In this document: piece by piece, positions 34,935-43,871 of the stretch
Layout of the letters: each line of letters opens with the position of its first letter
Position numbering within the stretch: position 1 is the first letter of the stretch
Assembly: GCA_964482325.1 (NCBI GenBank)
Contig: CAYZXD010000009.1
Location: 1 to 64,000 of the forward strand
DNA: 64,000 bases
DNA from: CAYZJV01 sp964482325
GTDB lineage: Bacteria > Spirochaetota > Spirochaetia > Sphaerochaetales > Sphaerochaetaceae
Reading direction: 5' to 3'
Translations under genes and position numbers: made by a program
The notes under the pieces: model-generated
The model's database searches: none
What the model saw: only the letters and a program-made list of their open reading frames with translations
Told to the model about the DNA's origin: nothing

Positions 34935-36098
34935 ATGCGTAAAAGGTTATTAGCAATGATAATCTTGGTCGGTTTGGTATGTACTGGTGTGCTCTTTGCA
35001 GCAGGCCAGGCAGAAAACACGATCGAATTCGGTGTTAATTATGAATTGACCGGAGGGTTTCCTATCATCGGCACTTCCGCTAAGGAAGGAATTGCTCTTG
35101 CAGTTGAAGAAATCAATGCTGCGGGTGGGGTGACTGTCGGGGGTACGCAGTACACACTGGTTCCCAAATACCTCGACAATGGATTTAATGAAAGTGAAGC
35201 AGCTGTCGTCACGCAAAAATTCGCCGATGATGATGATATTATCGCCATGATCGGACCGAATGATTCAGCAATGTGTCTGGCTTCTGCTCAGATTGTGAAT
35301 GCGCAGAAGTTGCCCACTATTACTCCTTGGGCAACAAATATCGATATCACAAAAACCGGGGATTACTTCTTCAGAGCATGTTTTACCGATGACTTCCAGG
35401 GTGCGATATTGGCAAAATACGCTTTCGACAAAGAGGGGGCCAGAACCGCTGCTTCTCTCTATGATAAATCAAATCCATACAATGTCGGTATTGCAACGAT
35501 CTTTGCAAAAACCTTCGAAGAACTCGGTGGAAGAATCGTAGAGATGCAGACCTATAGTGCAGGAGATACTGATTTCAATGCTCAACTCACCAAAATAATC
35601 GGAAAGAAGCCCGATATTCTCATCCTGCCTAACTTCTATGAAGAAGTGGTAACCCAGGCGTCTCAGGCGAGAAGATTGGGGTATCAGGGAAAATTCATCG
35701 GATCTGATACCTGGGGTGATTCCTCAATTCTTGATGCTGATACGGAAGGCCTGTTGAATAATGCCGTTTGGGTCGGGCATTACCATGTAGATATTGCTTC
35801 CCCGAGTGCTCTGCGGTTTATCGATTCGTATAAGGAGAAATATGGAACAGACAAGGTTCCCAATGACATTGTGGCGCTCAATTACGACACGGTGTACCTC
35901 TTGAAGAATGCTATAGAAAACGGGAAGAGCCTTGATCGTGCAGTCGTACAGAAAGGATTAACCCTGATTAAGCAATTTGAAGGAGTTACCGGCACGATGC
36001 GATTCGGCGGCGATATCCTAGGTGACCCGCTGAAATCGGCAGTCATGATTCAAATTAAGGATGGAGCATTTAAATTCCTGACCATTGAGAAACCGTAA
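34935..36098 (+). CDS. livK: Liv-type ABC importer substrate-binding protein
   Basis: 387 residues from ATG 34935 (GGGGGA just upstream). Signal sequence RLLAMIILVGLVCTGVLFA, then the spirochaete-like AAGQAE. The mature part matches the Periplasmic Binding Protein type 1 family of branched-chain amino-acid/amide carriers (YELTGGFPIIGTSAKEG near residue 36; IGPNDSAMCLASA near 100; PNDIVALNYDTVYLL near 312). Ligand could be branched-chain amino acids, another amino acid, urea or an amide. It heads a five-gene operon and is followed by a strong stem-loop. Confidence 0.85.
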   Translation: MRKRLLAMIILVGLVCTGVLFAAGQAENTIEFGVNYELTGGFPIIGTSAKEGIALAVEEINAAGGVTVGGTQYTLVPKYLDNGFNESEAAVVTQKFADDDDIIAMIGPNDSAMCLASAQIVNAQKLPTITPWATNIDITKTGDYFFRACFTDDFQGAILAKYAFDKEGARTAASLYDKSNPYNVGIATIFAKTFEELGGRIVEMQTYSAGDTDFNAQLTKIIGKKPDILILPNFYEEVVTQASQARRLGYQGKFIGSDTWGDSSILDADTEGLLNNAVWVGHYHVDIASPSALRFIDSYKEKYGTDKVPNDIVALNYDTVYLLKNAIENGKSLDRAVVQKGLTLIKQFEGVTGTMRFGGDILGDPLKSAVMIQIKDGAFKFLTIEKP

Positions 36099-36115
36099 AT
36101 GCGGCACACTGTCTC

Positions 36116-36146
36116 TGGTTGTACATGGGAATCCCATGTGCAACCA
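36116..36146 (+). repeat. Long stem-loop between livK and livH
   Basis: TGGTTGTACATGGGA (36116-36130) faces TCCCATGTGCAACCA (36132-36146), a 15-position near-perfect stem. No T-tract follows, so it looks more like an mRNA 3'-end stabiliser than a terminator. Confidence 0.75.
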
Positions 36147-36202
36147 GTGTCCTATCACTTGTTTACTATATTGCTGAATAAGTAATTGAGGGGTTTCCTG
36201 AG

Positions 36203-37105
36203 ATGAGTATGTATCTACAGCAATTGATCAATCTCATACAGCTGGGGAGTATTTATGCCTTGCTGGCAATCGGTTTTTCTATCGTATATGGAATTGCCAG
36301 ACTGGTGAATTTCGCCCATGGCCCGATATTCATGGTCTCGACGTATCTCATATTTTATTTTGCCACCTTTATGTACGAATTTACTGCCAACAGCTGGCTT
36401 GTCTATGCATGTTCGTTACTATTCGCCGTGATCTTGACCGCTTCCCTTGCCGTTCTGATTGAAAAGTTGGCATACCGGCCATTACGGGGCGGACCGGTTG
36501 TTGCACTGGTCGTCTCCTCCGTCGGTGTCGGGATGATACTCGAATACGGGGTGTTGCTTCTGATCGGACCTGTTCCCAAACGGATGCCGGTTCTGATCAA
36601 AGATATTCCTTTTATGATAGGAGATGCGAAAATATCACTTGCCAGTATCGTAATCATTATCGTGGCAATACTATCGATGGTACTGCTCAGCTTGTTTATT
36701 AATCATACGAGAACCGGAATTGCACTTCGTGCGGTTTCCCAGGATCCGATAGCGGCAAGCTTTATGGGCATTTCCAGAAGTTTTATCATATCGGTGGCCT
36801 TCATCTTAGGAGCAGTAATGGCAACGATCGGAGCCTCTCTCTATACCACGATCTATTTTACGTTTGCTCCCTATATGGGAGATAGGGTGAACTGGTACAG
36901 CTTTATTGCGGCGGTATTAGGTGGGATTGGAAACATAAAGGGAGCGGTTCTTGGAGGATTCGTACTGGCCACCTTGAACGTGGTTGGAGCAATGGTGCTT
37001 CCGGTATCCACCTATAAAGATGTACTGGTGTTTGCAGTGCTCATTCTGGTCCTTCTGATAAAACCGACAGGACTTCTGGGCAAGAAAGTCATTGAGAAAG
37101 TATGA
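36203..37105 (+). CDS. livH: Liv-type ABC importer permease LivH
   Basis: 300 residues, eight or so membrane helices. LIQLGSIYALLAIGFSIVYG (about residues 12-31) and IARLVNFAHGPIFM are diagnostic of LivH; the cytoplasmic coupling loop AVSQDPIAASFMGI lies near residue 178. SD GAGGGG-TTTCC is modest. Followed by livM 16 bases later. Confidence 0.92.
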   Translation: MSMYLQQLINLIQLGSIYALLAIGFSIVYGIARLVNFAHGPIFMVSTYLIFYFATFMYEFTANSWLVYACSLLFAVILTASLAVLIEKLAYRPLRGGPVVALVVSSVGVGMILEYGVLLLIGPVPKRMPVLIKDIPFMIGDAKISLASIVIIIVAILSMVLLSLFINHTRTGIALRAVSQDPIAASFMGISRSFIISVAFILGAVMATIGASLYTTIYFTFAPYMGDRVNWYSFIAAVLGGIGNIKGAVLGGFVLATLNVVGAMVLPVSTYKDVLVFAVLILVLLIKPTGLLGKKVIEKV

Positions 37106-37121
37106 GTGAGGTACCGAGTCG

Positions 37122-38084
37122 ATGAAACAAACAGGTAAAAAGGTTCTCCTTCTCTGCTTCTGGCTGCTATTACTCTTTGTTATGCAGCAGACTCAGATTA
37201 TGTCAAACACGCTAAAGCTCATCTTGCAGTACATTGCTATCTACTCCATCATGGTCCTCGGTATCAATATCATAAATGGGTATCTCGGCATCTTTTCGCT
37301 AGCCCATGCAGGAATCATGGCCATTGGCGGCTATACCTCATCTCTGATAAGTATGTACCTCTTGAAAGCTCCCTTTTTCTTCCCCATCAATCTGCTGCTC
37401 GGGGGCATTGTCGGGATGATTTTCGGGCTGATCGTTGCACTCCCTTCTTTCACGGTGAAAGGCGATTATCTGGCAATCATCACCTTAGGATTTTCTCTAC
37501 TCGTACAGAGTCTTCTCCAGAATATTGATGCAGTAGGCGCCTCGAGAGGGCTACGCCCCATACCGAAGAACACCAATATTTTCTGGGTGGGATTTACCCT
37601 GCTATTGGCAATCATACTGGTTAAGCGATTTGTCAATTCAAAGTATGGCAGGTCTTTGCTCGCAATACGCAATGATCCGGTTGCTGCTGAACTGGTGAGC
37701 GTTGATGTTAAGCATGCCAAACTGGTTGCCTTCGGCTTATCGTCATTTCTTATTGCTCTGTCGGGAGGATTGATCTGTCATCTTCTGAGTTACACCAACC
37801 CGGGAGCCTATGGTTATAGTCTGATTATTGAAGGTCTTATTATGGTGTATCTCGGAGGAGTAGGCTCCATAACCGGATCCATCCTCGGAGCAACCATCTG
37901 GCAGATACTTGTTGAGACACTCCGTTTCATCGGTATGTGGCGGTGGATTCTCGGGGCAATTATTCTTATCTCTCTTATGATTTTCAAACCTACCGGGTTA
38001 TTTGGGAATAAGGAATTTTCTTTGCAGTGGCTTCGTCAGATAATGCGTAATCGTAAAGAGAAGAGGGCAATACATGATGAATAA
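37122..38084 (+). CDS. livM: Liv-type ABC importer permease LivM
   Basis: 320 residues, multi-spanning. NIINGYLGIFSLAHAGIMAIG (split around residues 50-70) is the LivM signature, and AIRNDPVAAELVSVDV (about 184-199) is the coupling loop. It overlaps the livG start by 11 bases. The C-terminal tail is basic (RQIMRNRKEKRAIHDE). Confidence 0.92.
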   Translation: MKQTGKKVLLLCFWLLLLFVMQQTQIMSNTLKLILQYIAIYSIMVLGINIINGYLGIFSLAHAGIMAIGGYTSSLISMYLLKAPFFFPINLLLGGIVGMIFGLIVALPSFTVKGDYLAIITLGFSLLVQSLLQNIDAVGASRGLRPIPKNTNIFWVGFTLLLAIILVKRFVNSKYGRSLLAIRNDPVAAELVSVDVKHAKLVAFGLSSFLIALSGGLICHLLSYTNPGAYGYSLIIEGLIMVYLGGVGSITGSILGATIWQILVETLRFIGMWRWILGAIILISLMIFKPTGLFGNKEFSLQWLRQIMRNRKEKRAIHDE

Positions 38085-38865
38085 GCGACCACTCATTCAA
38101 TTTGACTCAGTAGGTATGTACTTCGGGGGAATAAAGGCTGTTGATGATGTCTCTTTCAGTGTAGATGAGGGGCAGATCTTCGGCATTATCGGGCCGAATG
38201 GAGCGGGGAAAACGACGATTTTCAATGTGCTTTCCGGTGTATATGTGCCGACCAAGGGTGTTGTATATGCCGATTCAATCCCATTGAACAACCTCCCCCC
38301 GCATAAAATTATCGGGACAATTGTGGGAAGAACGTTTCAGAATATTCGCCTGTTCAATGACCGGACGGTACTCGACAACCTCAAGATTGCACAGTATTGC
38401 AAAATACACTATGGGTTGAAGGATGTCCTGCTCGTCACGAAGAAATTTAAAGAAGAGGAGGAACGCCTAGAAGCTGAAGCAATGGAAGTGCTGCAGTTTC
38501 TTGAGTTGTCAGATAAAGCCCACATAATAGCGGGCACTCTGCCGTATGGAGCGCAGCGTCGGGTAGAGATCGCCCGTGCATTAGTATCAAAACCAAAAGT
38601 TCTCCTTCTTGATGAACCAGCTGCAGGGATGAATAGTAATGAAATAGATGAACTGAATGTGTTTATTACGAAAATCAAAAGTGATTTTAATCTTACCGTT
38701 TTGCTCGTGGAACACCAAATGAAACTGGTGATGCAGGTGTGTGATGAGATCCTTGTATTGAATTTCGGGAAGAAGCTGGTTATCGGTAAGCCGGAAGAAA
38801 TCAGGAACAACAGGCAAGTACTTGAAGCGTATTTAGGTAAAGCCAAAATGCAAGAGGGCAGGTAG
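38074..38865 (+). CDS. livG: Liv-type ABC ATPase LivG
   Basis: 263 residues. Walker A GPNGAGKTTIFNVLSG (about 39-54), Q-loop GRTFQNIRLF (about 87-96), a modified signature LPYGAQRRVEIARAL (usually LSYGxQR) and Walker B VLLLDEPAAGMN. It pairs with LivF to power the permeases. Two adjacent ATG codons at 38074 and 38077 can start it. Confidence 0.93.
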   Translation: MMNKRPLIQFDSVGMYFGGIKAVDDVSFSVDEGQIFGIIGPNGAGKTTIFNVLSGVYVPTKGVVYADSIPLNNLPPHKIIGTIVGRTFQNIRLFNDRTVLDNLKIAQYCKIHYGLKDVLLVTKKFKEEEERLEAEAMEVLQFLELSDKAHIIAGTLPYGAQRRVEIARALVSKPKVLLLDEPAAGMNSNEIDELNVFITKIKSDFNLTVLLVEHQMKLVMQVCDEILVLNFGKKLVIGKPEEIRNNRQVLEAYLGKAKMQEGR

Positions 38866-38866
38866 T

Positions 38867-39592
38867 ATGGGTATGCCGTCACCATTATTAGCAGTGAACA
38901 ATATCAGCGTCCACTACGGTAAAATAGCAGCATTGAAAGGAATCTCGTTACGGGTGTATCCGGGGCAGATTGTCTCGTTACTCGGGGCAAATGGAGCGGG
39001 TAAAACCACCACCTTGAATGCGATCTGTTCAGTTGTCCCGATTACCGAAGGTGATATTCTTCTGGAAGGAAATTCGGTGAAGGACTTAGAAACTCATCTC
39101 ATTACTCGAAAGGGCATCGTTCATGTACCGGAAGGGAGAAGAATCTTTGTTGATCTTTCTGTGGAAGAGAATCTGCGAGTGGCATCATATATGTATCAGC
39201 ATAAACGCCCTGCAGAGTTCATCGAAAAACGAGATTACGTATATTCGCTCTTTCCTATCCTGCATACCAGAAAGCACCAGATTGCCGGTACGTTATCAGG
39301 GGGAGAGCAACAGATGCTTGCCATAGGAAGAGCCCTCATTACCGGTGGAAAAGTGTTGTTGCTTGATGAGCCCTCCATGGGCCTTGCTCCCATCATTGTG
39401 GAAGAGATTTTTTCGATCATTCAGAAGGTCGCAGAACGTGGTCAGACCATTTTACTTGTCGAACAGAATGCCATGATGGCGATGGAAATATCACACTTCT
39501 GCTATGTCCTCGAAACCGGGCTGGTCACCTACCAGGGAACACCTGAAGCTCTAAAAAACCAGAAAGATATTGCTCAGGCGTATCTGGGATGA
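38867..39592 (+). CDS. livF: Liv-type ABC ATPase LivF
   Basis: 241 residues. Walker A GANGAGKTTTLNAI (about 39-52), LivF-type VPEGRRIFVDLSVEENL (about 86-102), signature LSGGEQQMLAIGRAL and Walker B VLLLDEPSMGLAP. Begins one base after livG. End of the operon; no terminator is obvious in the following 137 bases. Confidence 0.93.
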   Translation: MGMPSPLLAVNNISVHYGKIAALKGISLRVYPGQIVSLLGANGAGKTTTLNAICSVVPITEGDILLEGNSVKDLETHLITRKGIVHVPEGRRIFVDLSVEENLRVASYMYQHKRPAEFIEKRDYVYSLFPILHTRKHQIAGTLSGGEQQMLAIGRALITGGKVLLLDEPSMGLAPIIVEEIFSIIQKVAERGQTILLVEQNAMMAMEISHFCYVLETGLVTYQGTPEALKNQKDIAQAYLG

Positions 39593-39729
39593 TCGGTTTA
39601 CGGTGACACCTGAGGACCTTTGACACTGACCGGTGAAGATCGTTCAGCTTTCTATCGATATTCTGTTATTCTTATGCTAGATTGAATGGTGATGAGCACA
39701 TTCATAGCGTACATAATACAGGAGTCAAC

Positions 39730-40512
39730 ATGAAAAAATCAGCGTGTATCGAGACATTGTATACCGAGTTGCCATGGGAAGATCGGTTTGCAGCGGCTAA
39801 AAATGATGGGTTTGATTACGTAGAATTCTGGAACTGGCCAGAAAAAGATCTGAATCAGCTGAAGCAGCTTGCCGATCAGGCTGGAATCGGCATCTGCGGG
39901 TTCAATGGGGATGCGGATTATTCATTGATCGATCCTGCACAGAAGACAGAGTATCTTGCATATCTGGAACAGTCACTGCAGACGGCACAGAAACTGGGCG
40001 CGCTGAGTGTTACAATACATTCCAATGCCCTGGGCGATGGTGGTGTCGTAGTGGATTACTACCTCCAGTTGTCCGATACGGTAAAGATCTGCACCATGTT
40101 TGATAATCTGAAGGATGTGGCAGCCCTGGCGGAGAAGTACGGTATTGTGTGCAATCTTGAGGGGTTGAATATCACTACCGATCATGTGGGTAATTATCTG
40201 CGCAGTACCCAGATGGCAGCAGAAATGATTCGCCTGATCGGCTCAGATAAGGTGAAGATTCTCTACGATGTATATCATATGCAGCTGAATGAAGGCGCTA
40301 TCATGGATACGCTTGCTGCGTATATTGATACGATCGGGCATATTCATATAGCAGATGCACCCGGACGGCATGAGCCGGGAACCGGTGAGATCAATTATGT
40401 AAATGTCGTTAGGCATCTCAACAACCTTGGCTACTGTGGTATTGTGGGCTCAGAGCTGTTCCCTGAGCATGATACCGCTACTGCAGTTAAAGCTATTATG
40501 AGTATATTCTAG
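39730..40512 (+). CDS. hyi: Hydroxypyruvate isomerase-like TIM-barrel protein
   Basis: 260 residues from ATG 39730 (AGGAG at 39720-39724). It belongs to the xylose-isomerase-like TIM barrel group and most resembles Hyi/OtnI: VEFWNWPEKD near residue 32, catalytic Glu in LEGLN (about 141-145), metal/substrate motif LYDVYHMQ (about 180-187) and HIHIADAPGRHEPGTGEINY (about 207-226). These motifs are those of hydroxypyruvate or 2-oxo-tetronate isomerases. An inosose isomerase/dehydratase role is possible given nearby iol genes but less likely. Its TAG interlocks with the stop of the convergent gene. Confidence 0.78.
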   Translation: MKKSACIETLYTELPWEDRFAAAKNDGFDYVEFWNWPEKDLNQLKQLADQAGIGICGFNGDADYSLIDPAQKTEYLAYLEQSLQTAQKLGALSVTIHSNALGDGGVVVDYYLQLSDTVKICTMFDNLKDVAALAEKYGIVCNLEGLNITTDHVGNYLRSTQMAAEMIRLIGSDKVKILYDVYHMQLNEGAIMDTLAAYIDTIGHIHIADAPGRHEPGTGEINYVNVVRHLNNLGYCGIVGSELFPEHDTATAVKAIMSIF

Positions 40513-41462
40513 GCAAGTACAGCCAGCACATAGTCGTTGAGGCTTGCTCCGTTGTAGATCAGTTGGTACAGCGCGTTCAGTACTACGAAATTCTTTTCCA
40601 CCTGATGAGCTTTCGTAAATTCACTGAGCAGCTTGATCGTTCGGAGCCCCTCAATGACCGTACTGCTTTTCGGATCATTGGAAAAACCTTTTCCCAGCAA
40701 TAACCCGAGTGTTCTGTTTCTACTCAAATCATTCAAAGCCGTCAGGCCAAGATCGCCTAAGCCGCAGTAGGTAAAGATGGTGTGCTCGTCACACGCATAG
40801 AGGCGTAAGAGATGTCTCATTTCATTGACTGCCTTCGTCATGAGCAGGAAATCAACATTAGGTGAGTTGTATCTTCCTGAGACAATACCAATAGCAATCG
40901 CGTACATATTTTTCAGTACACTGAGAAATTCAACTGCCCGTATATCGTTGCTATGATCAAGGGTGATCCCGGTTCGCTGCATAATCTTCTGCAAAGCGAA
41001 GAAATCCTCATTGGTTCCCCCGAAGGTCATCCCTGAAGGAGCTCCGTGCATAATTTCCACCGCGAACGTCGGTCCTTTCAGTGTTCCGGTATGCTTGAAT
41101 GGAATTGACTCAGTGAGGAACGAACCATCGACGGCAAGCCCTTTTGAAAGGTTGATCACATGGATGTCGCCTCGTGTATGGGGCTCTATGGTCTTGCAGA
41201 ATGATTCGATGACGTTTGACGGGATAGCAAGGAAAAGGAAATCTGCCGTGTATGTGCAGGAGATATCTCCAGTGGCCGTGATATCGGCATGGATATGTCG
41301 ACCGGGGAAGTATTTCGCATTCTGGTGGTTGGTGTTGATATCTTCGATGACATCTTTTTCGATGGTGTACAGAATTATTCGATTTTCCGGGTTCCAAGAA
41401 AGGCGCTGTGCAAGAGCAGTGCCAAAAACTCCGGCACCGGCAATAACAATAGTAGTAGACAT
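40509..41462 (-). CDS. gpsA: GpsA-like NAD-dependent glycerol-3-phosphate dehydrogenase
   Basis: 317 residues. Rossmann motif IAGAGVFGTALA (about 7-18), substrate motif GPTFAVEIMHGAPSG (about 129-143), catalytic-Lys region LKNMYAIAIG (about 183-192) and GLGDLGLTALNDLSRNRTLG (about 235-254) all match GpsA. It interconverts DHAP and glycerol-3-phosphate. Identity is lower than for a housekeeping copy in some motifs, and the context is catabolic, so a second copy elsewhere is possible. Its ribosome site lies inside a hairpin (41472-41496). Confidence 0.83.
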   Translation of the reverse strand: MSTTIVIAGAGVFGTALAQRLSWNPENRIILYTIEKDVIEDINTNHQNAKYFPGRHIHADITATGDISCTYTADFLFLAIPSNVIESFCKTIEPHTRGDIHVINLSKGLAVDGSFLTESIPFKHTGTLKGPTFAVEIMHGAPSGMTFGGTNEDFFALQKIMQRTGITLDHSNDIRAVEFLSVLKNMYAIAIGIVSGRYNSPNVDFLLMTKAVNEMRHLLRLYACDEHTIFTYCGLGDLGLTALNDLSRNRTLGLLLGKGFSNDPKSSTVIEGLRTIKLLSEFTKAHQVEKNFVVLNALYQLIYNGASLNDYVLAVLA

Positions 41463-41471
41463 ATATATATC

Positions 41472-41496
41472 CTCCTGACGGTCAGCTGCTCAGGAG
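41472..41496 (-). promoter_or_regulatory. Hairpin covering the gpsA ribosome site
   Basis: On the mRNA, CTCCTGA (41496-41490) can pair with TCAGGAG (41478-41472), loop of 11. The second arm contains most of the AGGAGG ribosome site, so folding would hide it and lower translation. Seven base pairs is modest. Confidence 0.4.
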
Positions 41497-41565
41497 AGCG
41501 GTTGCCATCTCATGTTTCTGACACTAGTTGTAATGGTGTTTTATAAAAGATGCAACCGGGTACCA

Positions 41566-43827
41566 TCAGAGGCGATAGATACTGCTGATCAGTTCAAAGC
41601 GGCTGTGTACTCCAGTCTTCTGGTATATCCGCTGATTATGGTTGGCAATCGTACGGTTGGAAAGTCCGAGGGTGGATGCAATTTCCTTATCACTGTTGCC
41701 TTTTGTGATCAGAATGAGGATATCCTCTTCCCGTTGGCTCAGATGGTATGATTGTGCAAAGCGGTGCACTGCAGATGGATGTAATGCGATAGTCTGTTGT
41801 TCCAAGTCGTCAAATGCTGCATCGATTTTATTACGCAGCTGCGTAATCTGAGCGGTGGCAACTTCACGGTCATGATGCAGTACGGTTTCAACCGTGGCAA
41901 GCAGGACCTGTGGATGAAAGGGTTTTGTCAGGTAATATACCGCACCCTCCTGAAGACTTGTCGCCTCCTCTTCTGCTGAATCCCGGGCAGTGAGAAAGAT
42001 CACAGGAAGCGATGCAGTGTCCGATTGTGATCGGATATTGGCGAGTACCTCATGCCCATCCATTTCGGGCATCATGATATCGCAGATGATCAATGACACG
42101 GATATCCTCGTCATCAGTTTGAGTGCCTCAGCACCGCTGTGTGCGCAATACACACGGTAGGTCGAGGCAAGTAAGGATGCCAGATAGGTGCACATATCCC
42201 GGTTATCATCGATAATCAGAATGTCAGGTCCCTCTGTGGGCATCTGCTGAGAGAGGAATACGGTATCGTCGGCCAGCTCTCTGGTGTACTGCCTGCTCAG
42301 CTCAACGATACGCTCTTTCTGCAATGCATCCTCTTGAGATGTAGTGAGCAGGGAACTTGGGAAGGTGAGAGTGAACGTGCTCCCTACATCAAAAGTGCTT
42401 TCAACAGTAACTGAACCATCGCATCCAGCCATGATCGTTTGCACCAATGAGAGACCGATTCCGGTCTGCCCATAGCGACTTTGATTGTCAGAGGTGTAGT
42501 ATCGATCAAAGAGGTGCTGCTGTTGTTCTTGCGCAATACCGGTTCCGGTATCCGATACTGAGATGATGAGCTCCTGTTTCACATTCAGCATAGCCCTAAC
42601 GGTCACCGATTGGTGAGATGGAGTGAATTTGAGTGCATTTGAGATCAGATTCAGCAGAGCCGTTTCAAAGTCATCCCCCTGCATCGTGATACGCAATGGT
42701 TCAGTTTCCACTGTGCACTCACACGACAGTGTGATTTCCCGTTCAATTGCCACACTGGTGTACTCTTCAACCAGTGAGCGTACAGTGGCAGCGACCGGAA
42801 GGGAGTGCATGGGGGTAGTAAGGGAAGGTTTTTCAAGACGTAGGAGATGGGAAATCTGTTTGAGCAGTCGAAGAACATTGCGTTCCATCAGGGAGAGCAT
42901 GCGGTCTGCTGATCTAAGTGAATCCCCATAGGTCCCTTCCCGAAGCTGACCGAGGGTGCCGAGTATGATTGTTAATGGAGTGCGCAATTCATGGCTCATG
43001 TTCATGAAAAATTCAGTTTTCTCTGCATCCAGTTTTTCCAGCCGTTTCCGTTCTGTCTCAGCTTTCTGTCGTTCAAGTTTGATCCGGTTGTACCGATTGC
43101 CCATCGCAAGTGAGAACAAAATCGCCTGCAAAGACAATCCGATCGGTTGATTATAGGTCATGAGAAACGTAACCAGATCATCATACCGGTCCATGAAAGA
43201 GAACATGGAGAGTGCATTGATGGAGGTCAGAATCGCGGGAGGAATAAAGGCAATGAGTATCAGGAGCGCTTCAGTGCGCATCCAGGCAATTGCACGAATG
43301 ATTGTAGTGAGAAACAGGATATTAGTGTAGAAAACAAAGAGTTCGCGTATGAAATCCAGAACAGAAGTGAATGCGTAAGCTTGCGGAAATAGCGTTTTAA
43401 CGGCAAGAAAGAATCCGGTGAATACTGCAATGACCACCAGAGAGATACGATTAATACGAGAGAGTTTTGGGTCATGGGTTTTCAGGGAGAAGAAATCTTC
43501 AAAGAACAACAGGAACGTGATAAACAGCAGATGAGTGATGAGGGTGACGCGATTGTAGGTGAGACTGAAAAAGAACCGATCATAAGCGGCAAAGGTCTGT
43601 AATAGGGTAAGGAGAACCATAATTGCCGAGAAGTAATAGAACATCCGCTCTCTCGTGGAAATAGCGAGAAACAGGGTGTAGGCGAGCAGTCCTAACAGAA
43701 CCCCAAGGGCAAGCATGCCGATGGTGAATGCTACACTGTCAGTGGATGCATATCGAGGAACCACCAGAGCTTCTGCTGGAAGAGCGCATGCGATATTCAG
43801 ATACAGAAACACCGCTAATGATCTCAT
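41566..43827 (-). CDS. Hybrid sensor histidine kinase with receiver and LuxR-type HTH
   Basis: 753 residues. About seven membrane helices occupy residues 30-245, like a 7TMR-DISM sensor without its extracellular domain. A HisKA domain follows (NMSHELRTPL, phospho-His about 277), then a complete HATPase domain with N-box NLISNALKFTP, G1 DTGTGI and G2 GIGLSLV. A receiver domain has phospho-Asp in CDIMMPEMDG (about 582) and the C-terminus is a LuxR/GerE helix-turn-helix (LSQREEDILILITKGNSDKE region, about 690-745). One protein thus holds sensor, kinase, receiver and DNA-binding output. No Shine-Dalgarno precedes the ATG; a TGTTATAAT box ends eight bases before it. Confidence 0.88.
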   Translation of the reverse strand: MRSLAVFLYLNIACALPAEALVVPRYASTDSVAFTIGMLALGVLLGLLAYTLFLAISTRERMFYYFSAIMVLLTLLQTFAAYDRFFFSLTYNRVTLITHLLFITFLLFFEDFFSLKTHDPKLSRINRISLVVIAVFTGFFLAVKTLFPQAYAFTSVLDFIRELFVFYTNILFLTTIIRAIAWMRTEALLILIAFIPPAILTSINALSMFSFMDRYDDLVTFLMTYNQPIGLSLQAILFSLAMGNRYNRIKLERQKAETERKRLEKLDAEKTEFFMNMSHELRTPLTIILGTLGQLREGTYGDSLRSADRMLSLMERNVLRLLKQISHLLRLEKPSLTTPMHSLPVAATVRSLVEEYTSVAIEREITLSCECTVETEPLRITMQGDDFETALLNLISNALKFTPSHQSVTVRAMLNVKQELIISVSDTGTGIAQEQQQHLFDRYYTSDNQSRYGQTGIGLSLVQTIMAGCDGSVTVESTFDVGSTFTLTFPSSLLTTSQEDALQKERIVELSRQYTRELADDTVFLSQQMPTEGPDILIIDDNRDMCTYLASLLASTYRVYCAHSGAEALKLMTRISVSLIICDIMMPEMDGHEVLANIRSQSDTASLPVIFLTARDSAEEEATSLQEGAVYYLTKPFHPQVLLATVETVLHHDREVATAQITQLRNKIDAAFDDLEQQTIALHPSAVHRFAQSYHLSQREEDILILITKGNSDKEIASTLGLSNRTIANHNQRIYQKTGVHSRFELISSIYRL

Positions 43828-43835
43828 GAGCTAAC

Positions 43836-43844
43836 ATTATAACA
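43836..43844 (-). promoter_or_regulatory. Extended -10 promoter of the hybrid kinase gene
   Basis: TGTTATAAT on the minus strand, ending eight bases before the ATG. No recognisable -35. The transcript would start within about three bases of the start codon. Confidence 0.5.
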
Positions 43845-43871
43845 TCTGTGCAGTTCTTGGGGGATTTAATT

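Noticed and set aside
34868..34942. 24-codon leader frame before livK as a confident gene
   Set aside because: The ribosome site is only two bases from the ATG, and the peptide has no run of regulatory codons.
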